Positions 50,649-60,879 of a stretch of DNA of 64,000 nucleotides are shown one piece after another. A model generated the notes under the pieces. That model had not been told where the DNA came from. It saw only the letters and a program-made list of their open reading frames with translations, and searched no databases. The stretch comes from Palsa-504 sp963847965 (GTDB lineage Bacteria > Actinomycetota > Actinomycetes > Streptosporangiales > Streptosporangiaceae). The stretch covers positions 186,001-250,000 of the forward strand of contig CAWKCG010000001.1 of the NCBI GenBank assembly GCA_963847965.1, written 5' to 3'. The number at the start of each line of letters is the position of its first letter. Positions within the stretch are counted from its first letter, which is position 1. Position numbers and translations under genes: made by a program.

Positions 50649-51922
50649 GCTGGCTGAGCCGCGCCGGGGCGCGGCTGCTCCCGGCCGAGCGGCGGGACTG
50701 GGCCGAGGCGGTCTGGGCCGAGGCGCACGAGGTGCCCCTAGGGTGGCCGCAGCTGGCCTGGCGGGCCGGCGGTGTATGGCTGATAGCGAGGGAGGCCAAG
50801 ATGGTGCGCTGGATCGGCAGCCGGGTATTGCTCGCGGCGGCGGCCGGGGTGGCCGCCTGGGCGGCCTGGCCGTCCGGTGCTGCCGCCATGGTCCGGGCCG
50901 ACGTCATCGCCACGGTGCTGCTGCTGGCTGGGCTGCCGCTGCTGACCCGCTGGCTGCTCGGGCCGCCGGACAACCGGGCGGCCCGGCGGCTGCGGACCTG
51001 CTGTTACGCCGCGGTCCTGGCCCTGATGCCGGCCAAGGCCGCCACCGAGCTGTTCCTGGGCGCGGTGCCGCGAGGGGGCATCGACCTGCATACCTACGAC
51101 AGGTTCCAGTGTCCTAATGCCGTGCCCGTCGTCAATTGCCTGGTGCCGGGCACCTCGACCGGCGGTCCCACCGTGCCGTCAGAGGTGATGCTGCTGCTCC
51201 TGACGGCCTGCGGCCTGGCCGTCACCCTCGCGCTGACCGCGCGGCGCGCGCGGGTGGCCCCGGCCACGCTGGCCATCGGCGTCGGCGCGGGCCTGGCGCT
51301 GGGCGGCGTGATGTACGCGCTGGCACCGCTCGGGTTCAACCCCAGGTTCCCGGACCGGCCGTGGCTGCACGGCTCCGCGGCTGGCCCGCTCACGGCCGTG
51401 CTGTGGATCGTGCTGCTCTGCGCGCCGCTGGCCGCTGGCTTCGTCGCCGGGCTGCGCTGGCACGTGCCGGACGACGCCGTCCAGGAGGAGAACGCCCGCG
51501 CCTGGCAAGGCCTCGCCGCGGGGCTGGTGTCCGGCGGCGTCGGCGCCTCGTTCGTCACCGTGCTCGGCGCCGGCACGACGGCGCTGCTGGTCAAGTCGGC
51601 CTGGGTGCGGGGTGTGCTGTACCACGGGCAGCACCTGACCGCCTCCGCGGTCTACGGCCGGGAGCTGTTCGCGAGCCAGGACGTGGGCGGTTATTTCGTC
51701 CTTCTCGTCGGCTTCCCGATCATCGGGCTCGCGATGGCCCTGACCGGCGCGGGGATTGCCTGCGCGGCCCGCCCGCTGCCGAACGGAGGCAGGCCTGGCG
51801 CCCCGGGCGGCCCGCCCGAGCAGATGTTGTATGAGGGTGCGGACTTGGAAGAGCGCGCACGGGAGCCGATACTGCCCGCACCGGAGCCGATACTGACCTG
51901 GTGGGGGGGAACCGGCGGATGA
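50645..51922 (+). CDS. Multi-pass membrane protein coupled to PadR regulator
   Basis: The product has 425 residues. The first 50 residues (LPAERRDWAEAVWAEAHEVP) are a cytosolic amphipathic region common in PadR-linked membrane proteins. About seven hydrophobic segments follow (for example VIATVLLLAGLPLLTRWLL and GYFVLLVGFPIIGLAMALTG). A loop with CPNAVPVVNCLVPG may carry a disulphide. Function is unknown; the pair is a recurrent actinobacterial unit. Confidence 0.82.
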   Translation: MSWLSRAGARLLPAERRDWAEAVWAEAHEVPLGWPQLAWRAGGVWLIAREAKMVRWIGSRVLLAAAAGVAAWAAWPSGAAAMVRADVIATVLLLAGLPLLTRWLLGPPDNRAARRLRTCCYAAVLALMPAKAATELFLGAVPRGGIDLHTYDRFQCPNAVPVVNCLVPGTSTGGPTVPSEVMLLLLTACGLAVTLALTARRARVAPATLAIGVGAGLALGGVMYALAPLGFNPRFPDRPWLHGSAAGPLTAVLWIVLLCAPLAAGFVAGLRWHVPDDAVQEENARAWQGLAAGLVSGGVGASFVTVLGAGTTALLVKSAWVRGVLYHGQHLTASAVYGRELFASQDVGGYFVLLVGFPIIGLAMALTGAGIACAARPLPNGGRPGAPGGPPEQMLYEGADLEERAREPILPAPEPILTWWGGTGG

Positions 51923-52019
51923 AACCAACTGAATGACAACCGCGCTATTGGCCAGACCGCGCGGTTCGTGTCCCGCAGATCATTACACGGGATTAGTGCT
52001 CAGCCCGCCGCGGGAGCGG

Positions 52020-53480
52020 CTAGGCGCCGGGGGGGCGGCAGGCGGACCAGATGGCCGCGCTGTTGTGGAGCTTGACGCGCTCGCCGCGGCCGAGGGCCTT
52101 GGCCAGGTCGGCTTCGGCGGTCTCGATGCGCAGCCATTCGGCGTAGGAAACGGGGTTGATCCCGCGCCCGGCTAGTACCGCGGCCAGCGGCCACTCGTCC
52201 GGGTCGGTATCGGCGCTTCCCCCGTCGTCCGGGAACTTCAGCAGGCCAGCGCGGGGCAGCGGGACGTCGCCCTCACCCGGGCCGCCCGCCAGATCCTCGA
52301 GCAGGGAGCGGACGGTCTCCGCGGCGTCGGACTTGTTGGTGCCGATAACGCCGGTCGGGCCGCGCTTCAGCCAGCCGGCCACGTACTCCCCGGGCAGCGG
52401 CGAGCCGTCGGGGCCAAGGACGCGACCCTGCGCGTTCGGCACCACGTAGGCGCGGGAGTCGAATGGCACGCCGGGCAGCGGAACGCTCTGGTATCCGACC
52501 GAGCGCAGCACCATCTGCGCGGGCAGCGTCTCGAACTGGCCGGTGCCGGTGAAGGTCCCGCTGGCGTCGATGGCGGTCCGCTCGAGGGTGAGGCCGGTGA
52601 CGCGGTCGGTACCGAGGATCTCGGTCGGCCGCAGCCAGAACCTGATGACCAGCCGTCGGGAGTGCCCGGATGCCGACGGCTCGACGGCCCCGCCCTCCGC
52701 CCACTTGGTGATCGCCACCACGTTGCCGCGGACGCGCCGGTCCTCCTCCACGAGCGCCGCGCCCTCGCCGGCCAAGTCGAACGTGTTCAAGTCAACCTCG
52801 TCGGCGTGGACGATGACCTCGACGCCGGGCAGTTCGCCGAGCTCGCGAAGTTCCTTGGTCGTGAACTTGGCCTGCGCGGGACCGCGCCGCCCGATCATGT
52901 GGACCTCGCGCACCTTGCTCGCCTGCAGCGCCTCAAGGACGGGCTGCGATACGTCGGTCGCGAGCAATTCCTCCGGGTCCCTGGCCAGGATCCGGGCGAC
53001 GTCGACGGCGACGTTGCCCACGCCGATCACCGCGACCGACTCGGCGTCCAGGGTGAACGCGTCGGGGTCCACGTCGGGGTGGCCGCAGTACCAGTTCACG
53101 AAGTCGGTGGCGGCGTAGCTCCCCGGCAGGTCCTCGCCGCTGATGCCAAGGCGCCTGTCCCGCATCGCCCCGGTCGCGTAGATCACCGCGTCGTACGCCG
53201 AGACCAGTTCGTCCCGGGTGACGTCCTCGCCGAGCCGGACCCCGCCGACGAAGCGGACGTCCGGGCTTTCCAGGACCTTGCGCAGGTACTGCGCGATCGA
53301 CTTGATCGACTTGTGGTCAGGCGCCACGCCGTAGCGGACCAGGCCGTACGGAGTGGGCAGCCGGTCGATCACGTCGACCCGCACGGGGACCGACAACGGC
53401 AGCGCCGCCGCCTGCTTGACCAGCGCCTCGGCGGCGTAAAGCCCGGCGGGACCAGAGCCGATTATGGCTACGTTCAGCAT
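52020..53480 (-). CDS. fprA: NADPH-ferredoxin reductase FprA-type flavoprotein
   Basis: The product has 486 residues. The adrenodoxin-reductase-type fold starts NVAIIGSGPAGLYAAEAL (FAD), with DRLPTPYGLVRYGVAPDH and VAVIGVGNVAVDVARILA (NADPH). HMIGRRGPAQAKFTTKELREL and GWLKRGPTGVIGTNKSDAAET are family blocks. It transfers electrons from NADPH to ferredoxins serving P450s and other enzymes. It lies 11 bases downstream of the dxs gene on the same strand. Confidence 0.92.
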   Translation of the reverse strand: MLNVAIIGSGPAGLYAAEALVKQAAALPLSVPVRVDVIDRLPTPYGLVRYGVAPDHKSIKSIAQYLRKVLESPDVRFVGGVRLGEDVTRDELVSAYDAVIYATGAMRDRRLGISGEDLPGSYAATDFVNWYCGHPDVDPDAFTLDAESVAVIGVGNVAVDVARILARDPEELLATDVSQPVLEALQASKVREVHMIGRRGPAQAKFTTKELRELGELPGVEVIVHADEVDLNTFDLAGEGAALVEEDRRVRGNVVAITKWAEGGAVEPSASGHSRRLVIRFWLRPTEILGTDRVTGLTLERTAIDASGTFTGTGQFETLPAQMVLRSVGYQSVPLPGVPFDSRAYVVPNAQGRVLGPDGSPLPGEYVAGWLKRGPTGVIGTNKSDAAETVRSLLEDLAGGPGEGDVPLPRAGLLKFPDDGGSADTDPDEWPLAAVLAGRGINPVSYAEWLRIETAEADLAKALGRGERVKLHNSAAIWSACRPPGA

Positions 53481-53491
53481 AGAGATTTACG

Positions 53492-55428
53492 CTACTCGAA
53501 CGCGCGACCCTCCGGCGCTGCCTCCTGCGCCTGGGGCGCCTCGGGCGCCTCGCCGGATGACCGGCGCGCCACGGCCTCGGTGATCCGCAGCGCCAGTTGC
53601 TGCGGTGTGAGGCCCGCCTCCTCGAGGACCTCCTGGCGCGTCCCGTGCGCGAGAAACTCCTGCGGCAGCCCGAACGTCTTCACCGGCACGTCCACGTCGT
53701 TATCGCGCAGCAGCCGTGCGACGGCGTCGCCGAAGCCGCCGACCCGACCGTTATCCTCTATCGCAACCACGAGCCTGTACTGCCGGGCGGCATCGGCCAG
53801 GGCTTGATCGACGGGCTTGGTCCAGCGCGGATCTACCACGGTAACGCCTATCCCGTGATCGGCGAGCCGGTCCGCGACCTCGAGCCCGGTCAGCGCCGTC
53901 GGCCCGGCCCCGGCGAGCAGGACGTCCGTGCCTTGGCCTTCGGGCGGCGTCCGCAGCACGTCCATGCCGCCGAGTTTGGCGACAGCCTCGACCTCCCCGC
54001 CTACCTGGCCCTTGGGGAACCTGACCACCGTCGGGCCGTCGGATACCTCGACCGCCTCGTTGAGCAGCTCGGCTACTCGCTTGGCGTCCCGGGGCGCGGC
54101 GATCCTCATGCCGGGGACCAGCTGCATGATCGAGCCGTCCCACATCCCGTGGTGGCTGGCGCCGTCCGGTCCGGTCACGCCGGCCCGGTCCAGGACGATC
54201 GTCACGGGGAGCCGGTGCAGCGCCACGTCCATGAGCGTCTGGTCGAAGGCGCGGTTGAGGAACGTCGAGTAGATCGCCACGACCGGGTGCATGCCGCCCA
54301 TGGCCAGGCCCGCGGCGCTGGTCACCGCGTGCTGCTCGGCGATCCCCACGTCGTAGGTCCGGTCCGGGTAGGCCGCGGCGAACTGCGCCAGGCCCGTCGG
54401 ATACAGCATCGCGGCGGTGATCGCGACCACGTCGGCAGGCGCGCGCCGATGGCCAGCATCTCGTCGCCGAAGACCCTGCTCCACGTGCCCGGCGCGGCGC
54501 CTGCCGCGGGGACCTGATGCAGGCAGTCGATCTCGTTCTGCTCGGCGGCCGCGTAGCCGAACCCCTTCTTGGTGATCACGTGCAGGAGCACGGGCCCGCC
54601 GAAGTCACGCGCCCGGCGCAGGGCGGCCTCCAGCAGCCGCTCGTCGTGCCCGTCGATGGGGCCGACGTATTTCAGGCCTAGGTCCTCGAACATCACCTGC
54701 GGCTGGAGGACGTCCTTGATCCCCTTCTTGATGCCGTGCAGCGTCCCGTACAGCGGCGGGCCGACCAGCGGGGCCCGGGATACCGTGGTCTTGATGTAGT
54801 GCAGGACGTGCTCGTACCGCGGGTTGACGCGGATCGCGGCGAGGTGCTCGGCCAGGCCGCCGATCGTCGGCTGGTAGGACCAGCCGTTGTCGTTGACGAT
54901 CATGACGATCCGCGAGTCCTTGGCCGCGGCGATGTTGTTCAGCGCCTCCCAGGCCATGCCGCCGGTCAGCGCTCCGTCGCCGATGACGGCGACCACGGTC
55001 CGGTCCGGCTCGCCGCGCACCTTGAAGGCCTTGGCCAGGCCGTCGGCGTAGGACAGGCTGGTGGAGGCGTGCGAGTTCTCCACCAGGTCATGCTCGGACT
55101 CGGCCCGGCTCGGGTAGCCGGTCAGGCCGCCGCGCTGGCGCAGCGTGCCGAACTGAGCGAAGCGGCCGGTCAGCAGCTTGTGCACGTACGCCTGGTGACC
55201 GGTGTCGAAAACGATGCGGTCCGTAGGCGAGTCGAAGACGCGGTGGATCGCGATGGTCAGCTCGACCACGCCGAGGTTCGGGCCCAGATGACCGCTGGTC
55301 TTGGCCACCGTCGGTCCCTGCGCCCACTCGATGAGGACGTCGCGGATCTCCTGGGCGAGGCGGGTGAGCTGGTCCTGGCTGAGTCCCTTCAGGTCCTCGG
55401 GGCCGTTAATGCACTCCAGCAGGGTCAC
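53492..55428 (-). pseudogene. dxs: 1-deoxy-D-xylulose-5-phosphate synthase, frameshifted
   Basis: Two frames together make a normal ~645-residue DXS, the first enzyme of the MEP isoprenoid pathway. N-terminal frame: GHLGPNLGVVELTIAIHRVF, DTGHQAYVHKLLTGR and the thiamine-diphosphate site IGDGALTGGMAWEALNN, up to MLAIGAR. From about 54450 the other frame continues with ADVVAITAAMLYPTGL, DVGIAEQHAVTSAAGLA and the C-terminal transketolase domain. The shift fits one missing base in the GCGCGCC run near 54450. Because this enzyme is usually essential, an assembly indel is more likely than true loss unless a second dxs exists. Confidence 0.85.
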
Positions 55429-55481
55429 GGTAGGTTGCTCCTCGCATGCTGTGCGGCCTGACGGGGACGTGAATTAGCAGT

Positions 55482-56810
55482 TTACGGCCGTAATCTGGAG
55501 ATGGCTCGCGGCGCGCGCCCCTTAACCGACGCGCGCGTCGTACTTAAGGGGCGATCGCCAAGCCGGTCCTGAGCGGCGACGGCGTCGCTGGCCGGTTGTT
55601 CCGCGGCGGAAGGAAGGACCATCGGCCGCGCGGCCAGTACGCCGACGGCGAGGCCGACGGCGGCCAGTGCGAGCAGGATCGCGACCGGGATGTCCCAGCT
55701 GCCGGTGGCCGTGTGCAGCAGCCCCAGTTCCAGCGGCCCGGTGCTGGCGAGCAGGTACCCGCCGGACTGCGCGAAGGCGGATAGCGAGGCCGCCGTGCCT
55801 GGATCAGGGGATCGCGCCGTCATGAAGTAGATGGCCAAGCCGAGGCAGGCCCCCTGGCTGAGGCCGAGCACCAGGACCCAGAACGGGGCCGTACCCACCG
55901 GAGCCCAGAGCGATCCGGCTAGGCCGACGGCCATCGCGATCATGCTCGGGATCACGAAGGCACGCTGGCCTGGCGTGCGGTGCGCGAGCACGGGCGCGAT
56001 CGGCGCGGCGATGAGGTTACCGACGCCCATCAGGGCCAGCAGGTTCCCGGCGGTGACCGCCGAAGTGCCCCGGTCCTGGAAGATCGTCGGGAGCCAGGAA
56101 AGCGCCGCGTAGTAGAGCAGGCTCTGCAGCCCCATAAACGCGGTGACCTGCCAGGCCAGGGCGTGCTTGTGGACCTCGATCCTGGGCGGTGCGGTGGCGG
56201 CCGTTGAGCGGGCGGCGCCCGCTTTGGTGTACCTGAGCTGGGGTAGCCACAGCAGCATGGCCAGCGCGGCCGGCGCCGCCCACACGCCGAGCGCGATCCG
56301 CACCGAGTCGCCGGAGGCGTGGTAGATCGGCACGGCGAGCAGCGAGGCGAGGATGGCGCCCGCGCACAGCGCGGTCAGGTAGATGCCGATCAGGAACCCG
56401 GCCCGTTCCGGCCAGCGCCGCTTGGCCATGCTGGCCAGCAGCACGTTAAGGATGGCGATGGCGGCGGCCGCCAGCGCCGTCCCCGGGAACAGCAGGGCGC
56501 CGGGCGCCGCGCCGCGCAGCAGCATCCCCGCGGCGAGCACGCCCAAGGCGACCAGCAGGACCCGTTCCTCGCCGTGGCGCCGGTTCAGCCAGGCCGCGAA
56601 GGCGGAGGCGACGCCGAAGAAGACCACCGGCGTGGCCGCGAGCAGAGACAGCGCCACCGTGGACAGGTGCAGCCGCGCGGCCAGGTCGGGGAAGAGCGGC
56701 GGAAGGTTGGAGATCGCGATGCGCAGGTTGAACCCGGCCGCCACCATGGCGACGATGAGCAACGTGGTCTGGTAAGGCCGGTGGCCGCGCGCCGGTTCGT
56801 CGTCGGTCAC
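55482..56810 (-). CDS. CynX/NimT-type major facilitator transporter
   Basis: The product has 442 residues. The MFS fold with GFNLRIAISNLPPLFPDLAAR at the start and AAWLNRRHGEERVLLVALGV as the loop is typical of the cyanate/nitroimidazole (CynX/NimT) group. About 12 hydrophobic segments. It overlaps the quinone oxidoreductase stop by 4 bases, so the two form an operon. The substrate is unknown. A basic tail follows the last helix. Confidence 0.87.
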   Translation of the reverse strand: MTDDEPARGHRPYQTTLLIVAMVAAGFNLRIAISNLPPLFPDLAARLHLSTVALSLLAATPVVFFGVASAFAAWLNRRHGEERVLLVALGVLAAGMLLRGAAPGALLFPGTALAAAAIAILNVLLASMAKRRWPERAGFLIGIYLTALCAGAILASLLAVPIYHASGDSVRIALGVWAAPAALAMLLWLPQLRYTKAGAARSTAATAPPRIEVHKHALAWQVTAFMGLQSLLYYAALSWLPTIFQDRGTSAVTAGNLLALMGVGNLIAAPIAPVLAHRTPGQRAFVIPSMIAMAVGLAGSLWAPVGTAPFWVLVLGLSQGACLGLAIYFMTARSPDPGTAASLSAFAQSGGYLLASTGPLELGLLHTATGSWDIPVAILLALAAVGLAVGVLAARPMVLPSAAEQPASDAVAAQDRLGDRPLSTTRASVKGRAPRAISRLRP

Positions 56811-57775
56811 GGTATGAGCAGCAGCTTGCCCGTCGTGCGCCGGGCGGCCAGATCCTCCTGCGCCCGGCCGGCCTTGGCCAGCGCGTAGCTGCCGCCGATC
56901 CTGACCTCGAGCTCGCCCCTGGCGACCAGGTCAAACAGCTCGCCAGCGCGCCAGTGCAGTTCTTCGACGGTGGCGATGTAGTGCGCCAGCGTCGGCCTCG
57001 TGGCGAACAGCGACCCTCCTGAGTTGAGCCGCTGCAGGTCGAACGGCGGCACCTGCCCGCTCGCCGCCCCGTAGAGCACCATCATCCCGCGCGGGCGCAG
57101 CGCGGCGAGGCTGTCGTCGAAGGTGTCCTTGCCGACACCGTCGTACACCGCGTGCGCGCCCACGCCCTCGCTGGCCTCGGCCACGGCGGCGCGGAAGTTG
57201 CCGTAGCCGGTGACGTAGTCGGCGCCCGCCGCGCGGGCGAGGTCCTCCTTCTCCCCGCCCGAGGTCGTGGCGACCACGATGCCCCCGCGCCGGCGGATCA
57301 GCTGGGTCAGCAGCAAACCGACCCCGCCGGCGGCCGCGTGCACCACGGTGACGTCGCCGTGCCGCACCGGGTAGGTGCTCGTCGCCAGGTAATGCGCGGT
57401 CAGCCCCTGCAGGATGACGGCCGCGGCGACCTGGAGGCTGATCCCGGCGGGTACCGGAACGGTGCGGCTCGCGGTCACTGCCACCTGCTCGGCGTAGCTG
57501 CCGCTGGCACCCGGCCAGGCCACCCGGTCGCCGACGGCGAGCCCGGTCACGCCCTTCCCCAGCGCGGTCACGATTCCCGCGCCTTCCGCGCCCGGAATGA
57601 ACGGTGCCTCGCGGCGGTAATGCCCGATGCCCTCGCGCTGGTAGATGTCCATGAAGTTCACGCCAGCCGCGGCGACCTCGACCAGGACCTCCCCCTCGCC
57701 GGGTTCCGGTACCGGACGCTCCGCCACGCTCAGCACCTCAGGCCCGCCCTGACGCTCGGCCACCACCACGCGCAT
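56807..57775 (-). CDS. NADPH:quinone oxidoreductase (zinc-independent MDR family)
   Basis: The product has 322 residues. The MDR fold shows PGEGEVLVEVAAAGVNFMD, RREAPFIPGAEGAGIVTALG and the nucleotide-binding VVHAAAGGVGLLLTQLIRR. The structural-zinc cysteines are absent, as in QOR-type enzymes. It reduces quinones with NADPH. Coupled to the following transporter by a 4-base overlap. Confidence 0.9.
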   Translation of the reverse strand: MRVVVAERQGGPEVLSVAERPVPEPGEGEVLVEVAAAGVNFMDIYQREGIGHYRREAPFIPGAEGAGIVTALGKGVTGLAVGDRVAWPGASGSYAEQVAVTASRTVPVPAGISLQVAAAVILQGLTAHYLATSTYPVRHGDVTVVHAAAGGVGLLLTQLIRRRGGIVVATTSGGEKEDLARAAGADYVTGYGNFRAAVAEASEGVGAHAVYDGVGKDTFDDSLAALRPRGMMVLYGAASGQVPPFDLQRLNSGGSLFATRPTLAHYIATVEELHWRAGELFDLVARGELEVRIGGSYALAKAGRAQEDLAARRTTGKLLLIP

Positions 57776-57859
57776 GCCCGCACTCTCCCATTCCGCCCGC
57801 TGCCAGACCAGCCTTACACAAGCCCGGATCGCCCCGAGCCACGCGGTACGGATTTGAAC

Positions 57860-58009
57860 ATGTTCAAGATTGGCTGCGCGGCGACCTATCGCCTTATCGA
57901 CTCGACGGCTCCGGTCGCGGCGCGCCTGATCCGGCTGGCCTGGGTACCTGGGCTGCGGTCCACGACCCGCCGGCTGCTGTCCGTCATGGATGACGCCCGG
58001 CGCCCGTGA
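57860..58009 (+). CDS. Possible small protein, 49 residues
   Basis: An ATG at 57860 opens a 49-codon frame with strong GC3 bias; the product is basic and begins MFKIGCAATYRLIDS. No good ribosome site is visible and no family was recognised. It fills the gap between divergent-ended genes and may be a real short gene or a chance frame. Confidence 0.3.
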   Translation: MFKIGCAATYRLIDSTAPVAARLIRLAWVPGLRSTTRRLLSVMDDARRP

Positions 58010-58022
58010 CAGGAAGCGCGCG

Positions 58023-59411
58023 TCAGGCCGGTTGCGGGGCCGGGTTGTTCGGGCTGCCGGCCGGGTACTGCCGCGAGATCAGCTCGGTCCGGACGGACGC
58101 CATGTGCGAGACGGTGTTCGCGGCGGGACCTGGGCCGGACGGCGGCGGGACGGTGACGGTGGCGAGGACGTCATCGGTGCGCGCAGTGGTGAGCGTCAGC
58201 ACGTCACCGAAGGCGGGCGCGGCCAGGTCACGCTTGGTCAGGTTAGGCAGGCTCCAGCGCTGCTCCACCGTCCGCAGGATCGAGGTGTGGTCGAGGGGCG
58301 TCCCGCCGGCCGGTACCCGGTACACCGTTCCCTGCTCGATCAGCGGCGACACGAGGACGGCAGGAACCCGGACCCCGAAGCGGTCGAAGCCGAACCCGAA
58401 TTCCCCGGTGTCGTCGTCGGGCGGCACCGCCCCCCAGGGGGGCGACACGTGGTCGTAGCAGCCGCCGTGCTCGTCGTAGGTGATTACGAGCAGGGTCCCC
58501 GGCCAGCCCTGTCCCGTCCGCAGCGTCTCGTATACGTCGTGGATGAGCTGCTCGCCGAGGGCCACGTCGTAATTGGGGTGCTGGCTGTTACCCGTTGACG
58601 ACCAGCTCGGCTCGAGGAACACGAAGGGCGGCAGCGTACCGTCTTTCGCCGCGGCCTGGAAATCGCTGAACAGCCCGAAGTGGCTGGCGTCCGCATTGCT
58701 GATCTGCGTGAACGTCGATTTCGTCAGCGGCTCTTTGTCATAGCCGTATACCGACCAGCCGAGGCCGGCCGCGTCGAGCAGGCCGAAGATGGTCGGCGAG
58801 CTGAACGTGTGGGTCTTATCGTCCATGTGACCCTGGCTGGTCGCCGCGCAGGCGAAGGCCCGGTTCGGCAGGGTCTCCGTCGGTACCGACGCGAACCACT
58901 GGTCGCAGACCGCGTACCCCTTGGCCAGCGCGGAAAGCACGGGCAGGGCCTCGGGTGTGTAGCAGCCCATGATGTTGCCCTCGACCGTGCCGGATACGAT
59001 CGGCCAGGACGTAGGGTCTTTGGACTGCCAGCCGAGGGTGTAGCCGAAGTTCGTTACGAAGCTCTGGCCGGGCGCCGCCAGCCCGGCCGACGCCGGGCCG
59101 TTGTTGTTGCCGTATAGCTGGTCATTGGTCGCCATGTAGCCTTCGCCGGGGTCCGCGCCGGGCATGAAGTACGCGTTCGGCGTCCCTGTCCCCGGCTCGT
59201 TAGGCGTCGGCGGCTCGATCCGGAACACGCTGACCGACTGCCCGTTCGTGCCCGGGTTCGCCTCGGCCCCGGTCAGGCCGTCGAACGGCTGACCCAACGC
59301 TGACAAGTTGCTGGGATAATACAGATACCCGAGCATGTGGTCGAAGGAGCGGTTCTCCAGCATCAGGAGCACCACGCTGTTCACCGAATTAAGGCCGCCG
59401 CCGTTAGCCAT
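58023..59411 (-). CDS. Phosphoesterase-family protein (phospholipase C/acid phosphatase), second copy
   Basis: The product has 462 residues from the ATG at 59411, with GGGAGGGGA upstream. Core blocks: VVLLMLENRSFDHMLGYL at the N-terminus and TLLVITYDEHGGCYDHVSPPWG, plus RVPAVLVSPLIEQGTVYR and DHTSILRTVEQRW. Same family as the gene at 17318 but with different flanking sequence, so not a recent duplicate. No signal peptide is evident. Substrate unknown; lipid or nucleotide phosphoesters are plausible. Confidence 0.87.
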   Translation of the reverse strand: MANGGGLNSVNSVVLLMLENRSFDHMLGYLYYPSNLSALGQPFDGLTGAEANPGTNGQSVSVFRIEPPTPNEPGTGTPNAYFMPGADPGEGYMATNDQLYGNNNGPASAGLAAPGQSFVTNFGYTLGWQSKDPTSWPIVSGTVEGNIMGCYTPEALPVLSALAKGYAVCDQWFASVPTETLPNRAFACAATSQGHMDDKTHTFSSPTIFGLLDAAGLGWSVYGYDKEPLTKSTFTQISNADASHFGLFSDFQAAAKDGTLPPFVFLEPSWSSTGNSQHPNYDVALGEQLIHDVYETLRTGQGWPGTLLVITYDEHGGCYDHVSPPWGAVPPDDDTGEFGFGFDRFGVRVPAVLVSPLIEQGTVYRVPAGGTPLDHTSILRTVEQRWSLPNLTKRDLAAPAFGDVLTLTTARTDDVLATVTVPPPSGPGPAANTVSHMASVRTELISRQYPAGSPNNPAPQPA

Positions 59412-59487
59412 CCCGGTCCCCTCCCAGTCGCCTGAAATCCGTCGAAACCTTACCGCGCGCATCCGGCCACGTGCACGGAATTGCCGC

Positions 59488-60045
59488 CTATCGCGCGGCG
59501 CGCGCCTCCGGACTTGGCTCGGCGGCGGATTCGGGCCTGGTCTCTTGGGCCGGGGCGGCTGGCTTTGCGGTCAGCATCCTGGCGACCAGGCCGCCCGCCG
59601 CCAGTGCGCCGCCGACCACGGCTACCGCGGTGAGCCGGCGGGGCAGCGCGGGCCCGAGGCGGAACCGGCCGGGTCCGGCGGCGGCCAGGGCGGCTGCCGC
59701 CGCCAGGTTGGTAAGCGGGAGCTCGAACCCGCCCCTGGCGGCCAGCGGGCCCTTCGCACGGTGGGTGGTGGCCGCGACGCTCATGGCCCCCATGATCGCC
59801 AGGGGGCCTGCCGGGTCGGCGGCGCCCGCCGCGGTGAGCAGGCCGCCGGCTAGCTCGGTAGCTCCGGCGGCCATCGCCATCTGCCTGCCCGGCCGTAGGC
59901 CGATCCGGTCGAAGCCGGCGCCGGCCCGGTCCAGCCCGGCCCCGCCGAAGCTGCCGAATAGCTTCTGGGCACCATGAACCGCCAGGTACGCACCGAGCAC
60001 GAGCCTGGTGCCGAGCAGAGCGGCGTCGCGCATCATATCCGTCAT
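59488..60045 (-). CDS. DoxX-family membrane protein
   Basis: The product has 185 residues from the ATG at 60045. The DoxX block is GTRLVLGAYLAVHGAQKLFGSFGG, then GRQMAMAAGATELAGGLLTAAG; several hydrophobic helices follow. The family is linked to quinone or redox functions, in general poorly defined. Four bases overlap with the TetR gene, so they are co-expressed. The acidic tail is low-complexity. Confidence 0.86.
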   Translation of the reverse strand: MTDMMRDAALLGTRLVLGAYLAVHGAQKLFGSFGGAGLDRAGAGFDRIGLRPGRQMAMAAGATELAGGLLTAAGAADPAGPLAIMGAMSVAATTHRAKGPLAARGGFELPLTNLAAAAALAAAGPGRFRLGPALPRRLTAVAVVGGALAAGGLVARMLTAKPAAPAQETRPESAAEPSPEARAAR

Positions 60046-60794
60046 GTCCGTCCCATCGTCTCGTGATCGTATGGTCTGGCCTGCGTGCCCTGGTCGCAGG
60101 CGCGCCTGCCGCAGCCGCGTTCGGCGGCCAGCCGCACCATGGCCTGGGTCATCTGGACGGTCGTGGGCGGCTTGGGCAGCCCCGGTGAGTCCTGCCACCT
60201 GAACGCGTCCAGGGCCAGGGCCACGAACCGCCGCCACGCGTCGGGCGCATCGGCGCGCGTGACCTGCATGACCGCGGCGGTGGCGATCAGCAGGAGCAGG
60301 AGATCCTCGCCCACGAAGTCGCCCCGCAGCGTACCGCTGGCCTTGGCGCGCTCGATGAGCGCGATGACGTGGGCGTTGGCCGTCGTGCGAAGCTGCTCGA
60401 TCTGCTCGTCCGCGGACAGCGTCATGGACAGCAGGTCCCCGAGACCGCGGTCGCAGGCCTGCAGTTCGCAGATTCGCTGCACGAACCCAGCGAAGCCGGC
60501 CCACGGATCGGTGACCGCCAGGGCCTGCTCGGCGGCCTGGGCGTACAGGGCGATCTTGTCCACGAGCGCGGCCGCGACGAGTTTCTCGCGGGTAGGAAAC
60601 CGCCGGTACAGCGTGGCGATGCCGACCCCGGCGCGGGCGGCGATCACCTCCAGCGGGGCCTCAAGACCCTGCTCGGCGAAGACGTCCCTGGCCACCGCCA
60701 GGATGGCGGCGCGGTTCCGTTCGGCATCCGCGCGCAGCCCGCGCGCACCAGGAGATCCCGGGGCACCGGGACCTGGCGCGCTGCGGCCTGTCAT
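60042..60794 (-). CDS. TetR-family transcriptional regulator
   Basis: The product has 250 residues. The N-terminal DNA-binding domain reads ERNRAAILAVARDVFAEQGL, then ARAGVGIATLYRRFPTREKL. The ligand domain has FAGFVQRICELQACDRGLGD and a final basic, Cys-containing stretch (RGCGRRACDQG). It overlaps the DoxX start and probably represses the pair. Confidence 0.9.
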   Translation of the reverse strand: MTGRSAPGPGAPGSPGARGLRADAERNRAAILAVARDVFAEQGLEAPLEVIAARAGVGIATLYRRFPTREKLVAAALVDKIALYAQAAEQALAVTDPWAGFAGFVQRICELQACDRGLGDLLSMTLSADEQIEQLRTTANAHVIALIERAKASGTLRGDFVGEDLLLLLIATAAVMQVTRADAPDAWRRFVALALDAFRWQDSPGLPKPPTTVQMTQAMVRLAAERGCGRRACDQGTQARPYDHETMGRT

Positions 60795-60879
60795 CCGTCT
60801 ATGGTAGACGATCTGGAGGCACCCCTCCGGAACCTGCTAGCATCGTGCCCTGCCATCGGAGTACCGAACGGAGAAAGCC

